NCBI GenBank assembly: GCA_021014325.1 | Contig: CM037476.1 | Location: 16,156,827-16,220,826 of the forward strand | Direction: 5' to 3' | DNA from: Plazaster borealis | Lineage: Eukaryota; Echinodermata; Asteroidea; Forcipulatida; Labidiasteridae | Length of the DNA stretch: 64,000 bases | In this document: piece by piece, positions 34,880-47,300 of the stretch | How positions within the stretch are numbered: position 1 is the stretch's first letter | Layout: the number at the start of each line of letters is the position of its first letter | The notes under the pieces: model-generated | The model's database searches: none | The model's input: the letters and a program-made list of their open reading frames with translations, nothing else | Told to the model about the DNA's origin: nothing | Made by a program: the position numbers and the translations under genes

Positions 34880-35292
34880 ACTTTTATATGGGGTCATTCC
34901 TGGGTCAGAATTGACTCGGATTCCGGATGGGGGCCTGACCCATTTCTGGGTCAGGCTGACCAGGAAACTGGTTTTAAAAAAATTGAAATTTAATTCAGTT
35001 TGACCCATTTCTGGGTACTTTTGACAGATTCCGGGTTATTTTGGACCATATATGGATCCGGCACAACATTACCCGGAATCCGGATCAAATCTGACCAGGA
35101 AATATTTAAATTGTAACTTTTATAAGAGTCTAACAATATAGGGCCTATTAACTGCACGTTGAATGCTACATACAGCGTCTGTAAAACGATATTTTCCACT
35201 ACTTTTATTATCCAGTTCACACTGAGTGGCCAGTGACGCCAAAGGCCTTTTTTTTCTAGCGTCACAAGGCAGCACCATCACCGCCGTCCAAG
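34880..35292 (+). promoter_or_regulatory. Upstream region / 5' UTR of the lectin gene with internally repeated sequence
   Basis: The 400 bases before the start codon contain repeated GACCCATTTCTGGGT-like palindromes (34937-34955, 35001-35017) and TTCCGG/CCGGAA runs (34919-35085). No convincing TATA box was identified. The region from 35105 to 35292 is unique-looking and presumably holds the 5' UTR. The promoter role is inferred from position only. Confidence 0.35.
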
Positions 35293-35344
35293 ATGGCTTC
35301 GCCCCCGATGATTGTCTTACTTGCTCTGCTGATGGCACTTACTC
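35293..35344 (+). CDS. Exon 1: signal peptide
   Basis: The start codon at 35293 sits in a good Kozak context (A at -3, G at +4). It encodes MASPPMIVLLALLMALT, a short N-region and a strongly hydrophobic core, ending at ACTC|GTAAGT in phase 1. The coding sequence upstream in this frame shows no other obvious start. No clear TATA box was seen. Confidence 0.82.
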
Positions 35345-38300
35345 GTAAGTATCTAAGTCCATCCCTCGAACCTCAAATCTCCGGGCCACCATCATTGTAT
35401 GTTACAATATTGCTCAAAATCACGATCTTTCGGACCAAAACTTTATTCATAATCACTCCCGTCCTTTAACAATAATACAACATGCCCCCCCCCCCAAAAA
35501 AAAGCATAGATGCGTGTTGCTCATCGGGTAAAAAAGTATTGCCCACCAAAAATTCCCAAAGAGTTGCATAAGTAGCCAAGCACAATAAAATTATGCTTTA
35601 CCAGACTGAAAGGTTACCAGCCAAAATACCATGTTACCTTGTACTATCTGTGAGTGGTATAGTGCTCGTTACCTCGCGGAAAATTGCAACGCAATAATAT
35701 TTTCTGTTGCATGCAGCTCTATAATACATTGGCCACATTCGGCCTTCTGTGACGTAGATCATGACCCAATTTCATAGAAATGATAAAGCACAAAAGTGGC
35801 TAAGAGAAACAACTGATCAGATTAACTAAGAGAGGTGTGCGGTAATATAACACCGTGTGAATATCTCTTTTGAGTAGTGTTGGTTCTGAAAAGAACCGGT
35901 GGTTAACGACCCAGCGTTTCGATCAGTATGCTCTGATCGTCTTCAGGAGAACCTCTCTTAGTTATACCTCCACCATGCAAAGTTTCAAATCCTACTGATC
36001 AGATTAAGGTTACCAGCCAAAATGCCATTTCACATGTACCGGACTGGTGTCACGCTTATTTTGGTTTAGCAGAAAATTGTTAAGAAATTGGGCCCAGGCC
36101 TAATTGCATTACTTTGCTTACCTAGGAGTTTGCACTAACATCATACGGGTGCCGAATCCACTACGTAGCCTAAAAAATAAGAAGGATTTCGCGGAACTTA
36201 AAGGGGCACATTTCCTTCGGATTGGGCACTTTGGCGGCCCATAAAAAGCTTTTGTTTTGAAATGAATATGGTTGGAAAGATCAAAGCAGAATCATGGTGG
36301 CTCTGCATGAAGGGACATCAAACATATATATTTACATGAATATTTACGTAAATATTCACGTTTTTTGCCCCCAAAATATACCTTAAAGTTGTGTGGTTTT
36401 CCTTTTACCTCGTGAACTAACTCGGTCCGTATTTTGTGGAGTCCAAAATTGGTTAGCGCAGGGGCGCTAAACGGCTGATCGAATCTTCCATGTGGGAAGC
36501 AAAATTCGATATCTAGGGCCGTCTGGCGAGATGAGAAGTTAATAAATGGGCATGTTTTCAGACCATGGTATGAACTTTTACTTTTAGGCCTGTACACCGT
36601 ATTAGTCTACCATAGCGCATCAACTATTTCTCATTTTATCTTCTGTTAAAAAAATGTTAATTGTTTTCTTTTAGGAACTGTCGTCACTGATGACATCAAA
36701 CTAGTACACGTCTGCGAAGGAGAAACTCTTCGAATTGACTGTGGGGAGGACAAATTCATCAAGATGTGGAGCGCTCTCTACGGTCGTGCCAATCCAACTT
36801 ATTGCCCAGACGACACCGTCAAACCTTCGCCACATCACTGGCGAGCAGACAAGTCAAATTTCGAAACTATGCGTGTCTGTGACGGCAAGAACAAGTGTGA
36901 GATCGAGGCAACGGATGAAGTCTTCGGTAATCCTTCTCCGGGCAACGAAGAGAAGACCAAGTGGTATCTTCAGGTGGAATACTACTGTCGCACCGAGAGA
37001 CCATCTAAATGCAACCCAAAGGGTAAATAAAACTTAGGGGCTGTGTCCTAATGATCAAAGCAGGCCTGTGGGTACTCGTGGAATGCATTGACGTCATCCA
37101 GACGCCATCTTAGAGGTAAAACGATGACGAAACAATCGAAACAGATTTGTACGCGCTGTGCATAGGTTTGGCCAATGAACAACCTCCTTTTGACCTCTAG
37201 GCGAGGGCGCCCTACTGAAATGACATCATGTGCATAGGGTCATTGATGTCTATTATATAATAGACCTTATGCATTGACGTCATCCAGCCGCCATCTTAGA
37301 GGTAAAACGATGGCGAAACAATAGAAACGTACAGATTTGTACGCGCGGCGCACAAGATTGGCCAATGAACAAGCGCCTTTTGACCTCTAAACTGAATGAC
37401 ATCACATCATATGCATAGGGTCCATTAGAAACTCGCATCAAGTTACTGCACGTGCACGCGCTCATAGGAGGGAGCGCGCGCATGCAGTAATTGGTTGAGA
37501 GTTCATAATAGACCGTGCAATTCTCGCGCGTATTCGAACATTTTTTGGACCACTTTGGTCCCACAGCACGTACGATGCTTTAACGCGTGAAGAAAATAAA
37601 CTCACGAGCTTTAATGGTCCCAATGTTCGAATACGCACGAGACTTGCACAGTCTATAGACCCCTTGCATATGACGTCACACGCTCAAGGCGCCCTCACTG
37701 AGGCCAAAGGAGGCAAATCATTGGACGATAGCTGTTCTTTGTACGTCGTGCACGTGACCTCAGCGTCCCTGTAGCGTTTCGCGTTATGCAAGGGGTCTAT
37801 TCCACCATATAAACTTATTGCTCCATGATTCCATGGATCTGCTTTGATCATGACGACACAACCCCTTTAACTACAATTTTGATGAATGATAATGTGAGAG
37901 TCGAAGAGATGTTTTTGTTGTATGGGATGGGTCCACAAAGTGAGGATCATTGCCCCCATGCACCGCCCCTTGAAAGATAGGTAGGCCTACGCAAAATGTG
38001 GAGTCTATCGAAATGGAAGAATGTACTGAGGGAACACGGAATTGATGATAGGGTGTCACTGATCGAGCGGGGTATAGGCTTACCCTACGGTGATGCGGTC
38101 GTCACCGGTGGGATGTGATGAAACCCCCCAGAGTGCAGTCACGCAGTCGGTCAATGCCCCCTTCTACTTTTAGGCCTATAATGCATCATAGGCCTACTCG
38201 TTTTAAAGGCACTGTACACGTTTGGAAATTGTCAAAGACCAGTGTTCTCACTTGGTGTATCCCAACATTATGCATGAAATAACAAGCCTGTGAAAATTTG

Positions 38301-41300
38301 GGCTCAATTATTGGTCATCGAAGTTGCAAGAAAATGATGAAAGAAAAAACACCCTTGTTGTACAAACTTGTGTGCTTTCAGATAGGAATAAAAACTTCTT
38401 GCAAGACGTTTTTATTATTTTTGTGAGAAATTACCTCTTTCTCAAAAACTACGTTACTTCAGAGGGACGGTTTCTCACAATGTTTTATATCAACAGCTCT
38501 CTGTTGCTCGTTACAAAGTCAGTTTTTATGCTAATATATTTTGAGTAATTGCCAAACGTGTACAGTGCCTTTAAGTCGTGAGACATAAGTCATAGTTATG
38601 GTTGAAGTCATAACTATGAGATATAATTCATAATCATGGTTAATGCAAGTCATAATTATGAGATGTAACTCATAATTACGACTTCAATTTTCTTTTTCTA
38701 TCAATCCCTTTTACGATTCCGCATAAACCACCTATTCCATTGGGGTCCCGATTGAGATAACTTTTTGCTGAACTGAACAGTACCACTCGATTGGGGGCGG
38801 GCTTCAATTGAAGGACCGGGAAAACAGCTGTTCGTTGAAAACAATGATTTTTTAATAACAATTTGTTGAAGAAGGATCTTGCATGAATACGACCCAACTA
38901 AAAGTAAAACCATGTCTCAGAATAAGGTGAGTTTATTTAAACTGTTTGCCGCAAGGGGCTTACGTTACTCAAGACTTGTAATGTGTACTAAATTATAATG
39001 ATTTCTTATAATCATATTGACCGTTGCGCCATGGGCCTGGCCAGTGGTCAGGTGGTCATGGTGATAGTAGTCTAGTACAACTTACAAGTAGTGATACCGG
39101 CGTGATACTCCAGAGGAGTCGTTGCCAATTATTTATCCAGATCGGAACAATCACGCCACGTAAAAACCCTTGGCCAACATGGCCAAGTTCGCTAAGTTCT
39201 ATCTTTCTCATCTGGATGTCACTGTTGACTGCTGATTGTGTTGGTCTGACCACCATGGAGGTAGTAGAATGTCCGACTATAGAGTCTTACTGTAGTGTAA
39301 GTAGAGTAGACCATTGTAACCTTTTTGCTGATAAACACAAGTGACCTTGTACATTCCAGGACCTTTTTGGCTGGCAAATTCTTCACTGCCACTGGTCATA
39401 TGGAAAATTGAACATTTTGTATCATCATTTAAAGATAGTGGATATACCGGACCGGAATTTATTTTACAAAGACCAGAATCTTTAAATTAGAAAGAGCAAG
39501 TTCTACAAAGTTAAAGGGTGTGTACAACATTGGTAATTGTCAAAGCCCTGTATCCAAACTCGATGTGACCCCATGAAATTACAAACCTGTGAAAGTTTAA
39601 GCTAAATCGGTCTTCGGAGTCATGAGAAAACAGTGAAAAAAAACCTTATGTGTTTTAACTTTTTTTCAAACATCTGAATTTATCCTGCAGGATAAATACT
39701 ATTATTTTACTCATTTCGTAAAAACTATGGCATTTCAAGCAAAACTATTGCAAGGGAAGTTTTCTACCATGACCATCTTTATACCATGTAAGTTATATGC
39801 AAATCTGTGAGCATTTATATTTTCATTCTTACCAATGTTGTACACACCCTTTAAACATATAAACTGCTTTTGAACTTAAGCACTAAGCGGAGATTGTCTT
39901 AATGGGTGACACTCAACAGAATTGTGTTTACCAAACTCAAAGTCAACATTTAAACATCAATTCTTTCTGTTAAATAAAGGGTCTGTATAACGTTTGGTAA
40001 TGAACCTGAAAATTAATGGCAATAAAAACTTACTTGGTAAGAAGTACAGCAGCTTTGAATAGTACTGTAGGCCCTATAAGTGCATTTGAGAAACTTTTCA
40101 CTTCGAAGTACTGCGGTTATGAAAAAATATATCTCACTTTTTATCCCCAAAAATTTGAATCTGAGAAGCGTTACTGAAGAAACGTTTCTCAGATAGGATA
40201 TTCCAATTGCAGATGATTATTCTTCCTGCGTGGACATAACCGCTCCAGATTTTCGGCAATATCTCAAAAACGCTACCACCTTTTGAAATGAAATTTTCAC
40301 AGACCTTTATATATGGTATTTATATCTAAAACTATATAGGATTGAAAAAACAGTGGGTCCCAATTACCAAACGTATAAAATCCCTTTAATACACAGTGAG
40401 GTACATGTATAATTATTCAGTTGAAAAACACCAAACAGTCGGACTTGTCGGGTCATGAGTTTACTGGCCCTGGGCTAAAATCACTGGCCTCGGGGCCTGG
40501 GGGTCCAGTGTCAAATTTGAGTCCTGTATAAAAACCAAGTATTCATTATTATTGTTATCATTTCTTTCGATGTCTCCTATTTATCCTGTTATTGGCTCAA
40601 AAACATCAAGTCAGGAAAACAGCATCATGATGTAATTTGTGTTCAATTTCCATCTTTCCACGGGGGAAACCGCAAGCAGACAGCGCTGTACAAATTATAT
40701 CTTTAAAACTTTGCCTCTTTGCAGCATGATGTCTTGCAAACAACTTAATTAACAATATGAAAAAGACCCACAGGAATCTAAGCACTGCATTCCTGGGCTA
40801 TGACTTACCTAATGAATAAACATTTAACAACAAAGGAATATGTAAATGAGTCTAGTGCTACTGGTGGGTTCTGGACTCTGAGCTCCAATAAGCATTGACC
40901 CTGGGAGTCTCTGGGATGCTTTTAAAAGATTGGCTAAAGAATTTTCCCACAGATGCAATGCACTATACTTTGGTTCATGCAATGGCATAAATGAAAAATA
41001 AAAATAATGATTCATTACAGAGTAAAAACATGGAGGTCTTCCTCTACGGTAAAATCACAGGAAAAAACCCAACTTAAAAGCAGAGCAAACAAAACCATAC
41101 CCAGGGTTCTCCCCAGGTTTTTTCAAAACTGTGTTGCGCATTCTCAGCCAAAATTTTGGGATGGTTTGCCAAAGCGCGCTGAATTGAAACAAGGTCCTCG
41201 GAATATTTTCTACTTAGTGTTTTTCTTGGCTTTCAGAGCCCTTATTGGAGCATTCTGTATGGTTTTCTTTTCATGTTCTTTGTAAAACTACTACCGTATT

Positions 41301-44300
41301 GAAAATTAACCGCAAGTCACGCGTAACCGCCCGATACGCTAGCTTGTGCATGGGAGAACCCTGGTACACTTTCCACACGTCACATAATGAAATAAATGTT
41401 TAAATCCCATTTTAAAAATTTTACTTTAGATTCACCAACATACCAGACCCAGCATAAATGTGACAATGAGGACATGGTGCTGGAGTGTCCCAAATCAGGT
41501 GAGGTCATCAAGATCCTGGATGCCAACTATGGACGCCAAGGATCTGACTACTGCAACTACAGAAAAGGGATTGATGACGTCTTTTGCGATGACGATTCTG
41601 GGCAATCGTTTGAGTATGTGTGTCTTCAGTGTCGAGGGAAAGACAGATGCAGCATTGCCGTCAGCCCTCAAGAGTTCAAAGACCGCTGCGCCAACACTAA
41701 CAAGTACCTGTCTGTTCGGTATGTGTGTATACAAACAGAGAAGGAAAGTGAAGGTACGTTTTTGAGATACTTTTCAATTGCTTAAATTTATTTTGTTTTA
41801 ATTTAAAAAAATTATCGCCCAACATCACAAGACCGGATGGCCACTTTCAAGATGAGGGCTACACTTAACTGATTTGGGCTGTTGACCCAAATCGACTGTC
41901 ACTAGTGGCACGTTGCCACCTACATGTACTCCTGGGGCTGAAACAGGGTTACCCCCTTCACCACAGTCCGTAAGGATGTAGGCATGGGTATCATCCACAA
42001 GGAGCCTGGCTGGTAGAGCAGAATGCAATACCTTCCCACTTTTTTACAAAGCAATTATGGTTAAGTGCCTTGTACAAGGGCACAAGTGTCATGACCGGGA
42101 TTCAAACCCACACTCTGCTGCTGACAACACTAGAGCTTGGGTCCAGTGAACTAGACTGATCGCTGTAATTAAATGACCATTAGTTTGATATAGCGCCACC
42201 ATGGATCTGACATGGACTTTGGACCTTGTGATCAATGGAGCGGAACAGCTAGCCGCGTGCTTCCGCGGGCTATTACTAACTAAATGTTCAACTTACATTT
42301 TGAGCCAGAGGTCAAGGTCAAACGGGGTCACTCTCTGTGTAGCGGTTGTTGGGTTTTAAAAGACCTGTCGGATGATTTATAGACTGTAGAAATCCATTTG
42401 GTAGTTATCGAGTTATGATTTTTTGAAATATTAAACTTTGATTTACTGTAATTCGACACTGATGACGTAATCATTACGTTACAACTTACTCGGCATCTCC
42501 TAGTTATACTCTAACCACTTGCAAAGTTTCAAATTCATCCAAGGTTCGCATCTATGCTTTTTCTTGCGAACAAACGACATTCAGGAGAAAAAGAAGAACT
42601 ACAAAAAACAAACCGAACAGTAACAAAGAATTGTTCGTGCTTAATGCCCGAACACCCAATAATACAATTGGAAAATAATGATGATATTTTTCCCAATTGA
42701 AAAATAAAATGATTTCAGAGGAATCTGGTTCAGAGGAAGATGACAGAGAGCCTGAGATTGGTGATAACCCTGTTGCTGCTACAACTATCATTCCACAGCG
42801 AAGACCTACAGGTATGGACCAGAATGTGTTTTAACAAGACCAGAAAGAAAACAAAAATCTGAAAATAGATACCCACACAGTTTAAATTTTTTTTTTTTTT
42901 TTAACAAGCAATACGAGAAGATTTATCTCATTTGTATTTTGCGTAAGAATTCTTCAAAACTCAACAGAACTTTTTTTAATAGATTTTACCATTACACCGA
43001 TGTGTATTTTAGCACTGTATACTCAGTACTTTCCCGAGTTCTGTGAACAAAATCCACAGGCAAATCACTCGGGTGGGATGTGGGATTCGAACCCATGACC
43101 TTTGCATTACTATAGCAGATGGCTTACCACTAGACCACTGAGCTAGCCCGGTGGTTAGAGGCAGATCGAAATCCTAGGTGTTAGCAGCGGGTACCGCAAC
43201 GGTTTAATTAGATGTTAATTTTTGCATCGGTGACAAAGAGTGTAATTTGTTTTTACCATTACACCGATGTGTATAAAGCACTGTAATCAGTACTTTCCAG
43301 AATTCTGTGAAAAAAATCCACAGGCAAAATCACTCAAATCACTTAACAGAACTGAACAAGATTAATCACACTGAAAGTCAACAATTGAGCAAAAACACAA
43401 GACTGGCGGAGTTGTCCAGTCATGAGTTTACTGGCCCGATGCTGAAATCACTGGCCTCGGGCCTGCAGGCCGGTGTAAATTTTGAGACCTGTCATCAAAC
43501 ATGATGTGAGACCGTATTATGGGTGCACATTGACATTATTATGCCATGTGCATGTTGTATTTTGGCAAAATGATATCATGTGACTCACGTGTAAGGCAGA
43601 GTGTTTGAGAAAAACCAATTAAAAACCTGAAATTCACAGAATGTTTGCCCAATGTTGAGTAGACTCTTATGAACAGTACATGTACTGCTGTCAAGTGGTG
43701 AGACATCTGCTCTAGCAATGCAAAGGTCGTGGTTACGAATCCCACCCAAGTGATTTGCCTGTGGATTTGTTTTCACAGAACTCTGGAAAGTACTGAGTAT
43801 ACAGTGCTTTTTATACACATCGGTGTGTAAATAATATTCTTTATCCCTGATGCAAAATTAACCTCTATTAGGAAATTTAGGCCTATGTTGCCATTTTTAA
43901 ACTACGCATTTTACATGATAGCAATCTTCCATTTATGTGTGTCATATGGTATCGAAACTCTGTGTCCACAGCGAGACACACGGGTTCATGTGACATCATT
44001 TTGCCTTACATGCGTGTCACATGGTATCTAGGGTTTGCCCCTAACTTTTCCAGTGACTGGCCAGTGGGACTAGTAAAGGTCATGTCACACAGGCCAATTT
44101 ACATAATATATGCAAACGGTTCCAGGCAATCTCCAAAGAAAAAAACCCATTCACATTTTGAAGTCAAAGTATACCTTTGGTTTTTGGAACCGTTTGATTG
44201 TTTTAATCCTATATAATTGAATTAGACCGCTCGGCCAGACACGCTTCCAAAGTTGCCTGTAAAACTTGCCGGGTGTACATGGTCTTTAGTTGTCGATTAA

Positions 44301-47300
44301 AGGCACTGAACACGTTTGGTAATTGTCAAAGACCAGTGTTCTCACTTGGTGTATCCCAACATATATGCATAAAATAACAAGCCTGTGAAAATTTGGGCTC
44401 AATTGGTTATTGAAGTTGCAAGAAAATGATAAATGAAAAAACACCCTTATTGTACAAATTTGTGTGCTTTCAGTTAGGAATAAAAGGCTTCTTGCAAGAA
44501 GTCTTTTATTATTTTAGTGAGAAATTACCTCTTTCTCAAAAACTACGTTACTTCAGAGGGAGTCGTTTCTGACAATGTTTTATACTATCAACAGCTCTCC
44601 GTTGCTCGTTACCAAGTAAGTTTTTATGCTAATATATATTTTGAGTAATTACCAAACGTGTACAGTGCCTTTAATGCTGAGAACGCCAGCCTTTTCACTG
44701 GTCCACATCTTTTACGGTTTTCTTTCAACACTGTCGTTTTGTGTGGTACAGTACCTCAGTTTGAAATCAGTGCTGGCAGTGGCTTACACTTAGCTTTTGG
44801 AAGTAATAAACTAGCCAACTAGACCACTCGAACATATTTCTGACCGGTCCTCAGAAGTTACAATTGGAATTTGGCCTGCGGACCACTGTTAAGGGAGAAC
44901 GCTGGTATCCGGTATCGATACAGAGTTCGGTAGATTTCAGCGTTCTCCAATTTCTATGGTCGGTATAAACATGCATGCCAGTCCATTGGTGAATGAAATA
45001 CTCTTTTCAACTGCCAGCTAGATGTACTCCCAATGAGCCATTTGTGAGTTAGATTTGAATAATGTCTAGTACATGTACAATGACTTGCTTAGTCACAAAG
45101 TAGTGCTTACTTTAAACTGAATTCCTCAGCTAGACAGTTGCTATCATGTCAAATGGTTCGGGCAAGCTTTTGTATAGCAACCTCCAAATGGACAAAACTT
45201 AGCCTGGTACCATTGTGCCATAAACATTAATTCAAAGTCGTGTTTGGGTGTTTGCAGTCTCTTCCCTACGCAAAAGCTGAATCTGAGAAGCGTTGCTGCA
45301 GTAACGTTTCTCAGATTGTGTATTCCAATTGCAGATTATTCTACCTGCGTGGACAAACCGCTCCAGTTTTTCGGCAATATCTCAAAAACGAAACCACCTT
45401 TTGAATAGACCTTATGCATTGACGTCATCCAGCCGCCATCTTAGAGGTAAAACGATGACGAAACAATCGAAACGCACAGATTTGTACGCACTGCGCACAG
45501 GATTGGCCAATGAACAACCTCCTTTTGACCTCTAGGCGAGGGCGCCCTACTGAAATGATGTCATGTGCATACGGTCTATTACCAAACGTATACAATCCCT
45601 TTAAGATGAAAAAATGAATAATAGCAGAATTTAAAACAGTAGGGTCTGGTTACATTGACAATAAAACGGATTTCATTTCTCCCCATAGCTCCCATTTTTG
45701 GCTTTGATTATTTTCAATTTAATAAAAACTTTTTTGATCATTGCTTCCGTAGCTACTACCTCTGCTCCTTTCCTCCTGCCAGGTAATGTATGGAACCCGT
45801 TGAATTCAATTCAAATAGAGTAAAAATATGAACTTCTTTTTTTCAGTTTTGCAATATTTATTAATATCTTAAAGCAAACTCGAATCCTTGATTCTTATTG
45901 GTCGATCCATAGGCACAAGAGTGCGATATTAACATATATTGCATGCCCAATATGAAACCTTGTCCTATCGCGCTTCGCTGAGTTCTAACTCCACAGCTGC
46001 ATCCACCTACTTGGACAAGCCCATAGGATAGTCTCTTATTTTAATTGTAAAATTAATTTGAAACTCTACTTTTACAAGTTCTATGTGTAGGGTCCCTCCC
46101 CACCCCCCTCCCCCTGGTATATTATTCATAGGTTTGTCATTTTGACTGGGCATTTTCGGACAAGCCCATACAATAGTCTCTTATTTTGATTGTGAAACTA
46201 ATTTGAAACTGTCCTTTTACAAGTTCTATGTTTAGGGTGCCATTCTGGGTATTATATTCCCAGAGGGGTGGGGGGGGGGTGTCATTTTGGCTGGGGTATT
46301 TGGGCAAATATAGAGACCGGAAAATAAAATGGCAACATTTATGTTTAGTGTTTATTTCCCTTCATGGTGATTTTATATATAAATATTCTAAACTATTCTG
46401 ATAATGTGGCAAGAAGGTTTTAATTTCGTTGTTTTCAATTTTGTTTTTTAGTTGTTTCAGGTGGAGCCACTGGAAATATCAAAGTAGATGAAAAAGACCA
46501 CAAAGGGAGTGACTTTGAGTTTGAACGCCCAATATCATTAAGTAAGTCGATAAACGTTTCATTTGAGTTATTTTCTGTTCAAAATGTCAGTGTAAACCTT
46601 TAGGGTATTGGCTTCACTGCAGTGGAGGTTGTTCATTGGCCTATCCCATTTGCCAAAATAATAATAATAATAATAATAATAATAAAGACATTTGTAAAGC
46701 GCTTAATGCAAAAGCCTCTTAGCGCACAAAGCGAACAATAAAATATACAATGAGTGAAAGATACATTACAAGTAAACAGATTACAAATAAGCAGCTTCAA
46801 ACAAATGAGTTTTTAACAGAGATTTAAAACAGTGTAAAGAACTAGCCTGGCGAATATGCACAGGAAGACTATTCCAAAGAAATGGAGCAGCGTAAGAAAA
46901 TGGTCTTTGACCATAAAAAATGGAAGAAGCTCTTGTAGTTGTGGTAAGTAATGACTGTTGAGATGAATGTAAAGTCTGAGTAGGGGAATAATGGTGAAGA
47001 AGTTCAGATAAATAAGCAGGAGATTGACATGTTTGAGCTTTGAAAGTTAACAAAAGAATTTTATAAATTGTACGAAACTTAACTGGGAGCCAATGCAATT
47101 TCATTAGTACTGGTGTAATAATTATGGTGAGAACAAGGCAAGCAGGAAACGTACTTAGCTTTATAATAATAATAATAATACTGAGTTCTTATATAGCGCT
47201 TTATCACACCTGATGGGCATATCAAAGCGCTCAGTATTTTTTTCTGCAAGGTATGTGGATTTCCTACGTTCCGCCTAGGTAATAAGCAGGACAGTTCTTC

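Larger units (their letters stand above)
23111..35292. other. Intergenic region, repeat-rich; no gene recognised
   Basis: Between the LDLRAP1-like polyadenylation signals and the lectin gene start. It holds SINEs, family A, C and D MITEs and the 67-bp minisatellite. Stretches at 30660-31280 and 32640-34880 are AT-rich with no coding pattern or repeat recognised by eye, apart from a (AAAT)n run near 34716-34744. Confidence 0.6.
37023..41429 (+). other. 4.4-kb intron between the two SUEL exons
   Basis: It holds MITEs with TGACGTCAT ends, one family A copy, one family A-prime copy and one family B copy. No further exon was recognised. An open frame at 39024-39344 has no family resemblance. Confidence 0.6.

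Noticed and set aside
39024..39344. A 106-codon open frame in the intron between the lectin exons
   Set aside because: The opposite strand is open over the same region, and the peptide shows no domain pattern and no splice-compatible ends.
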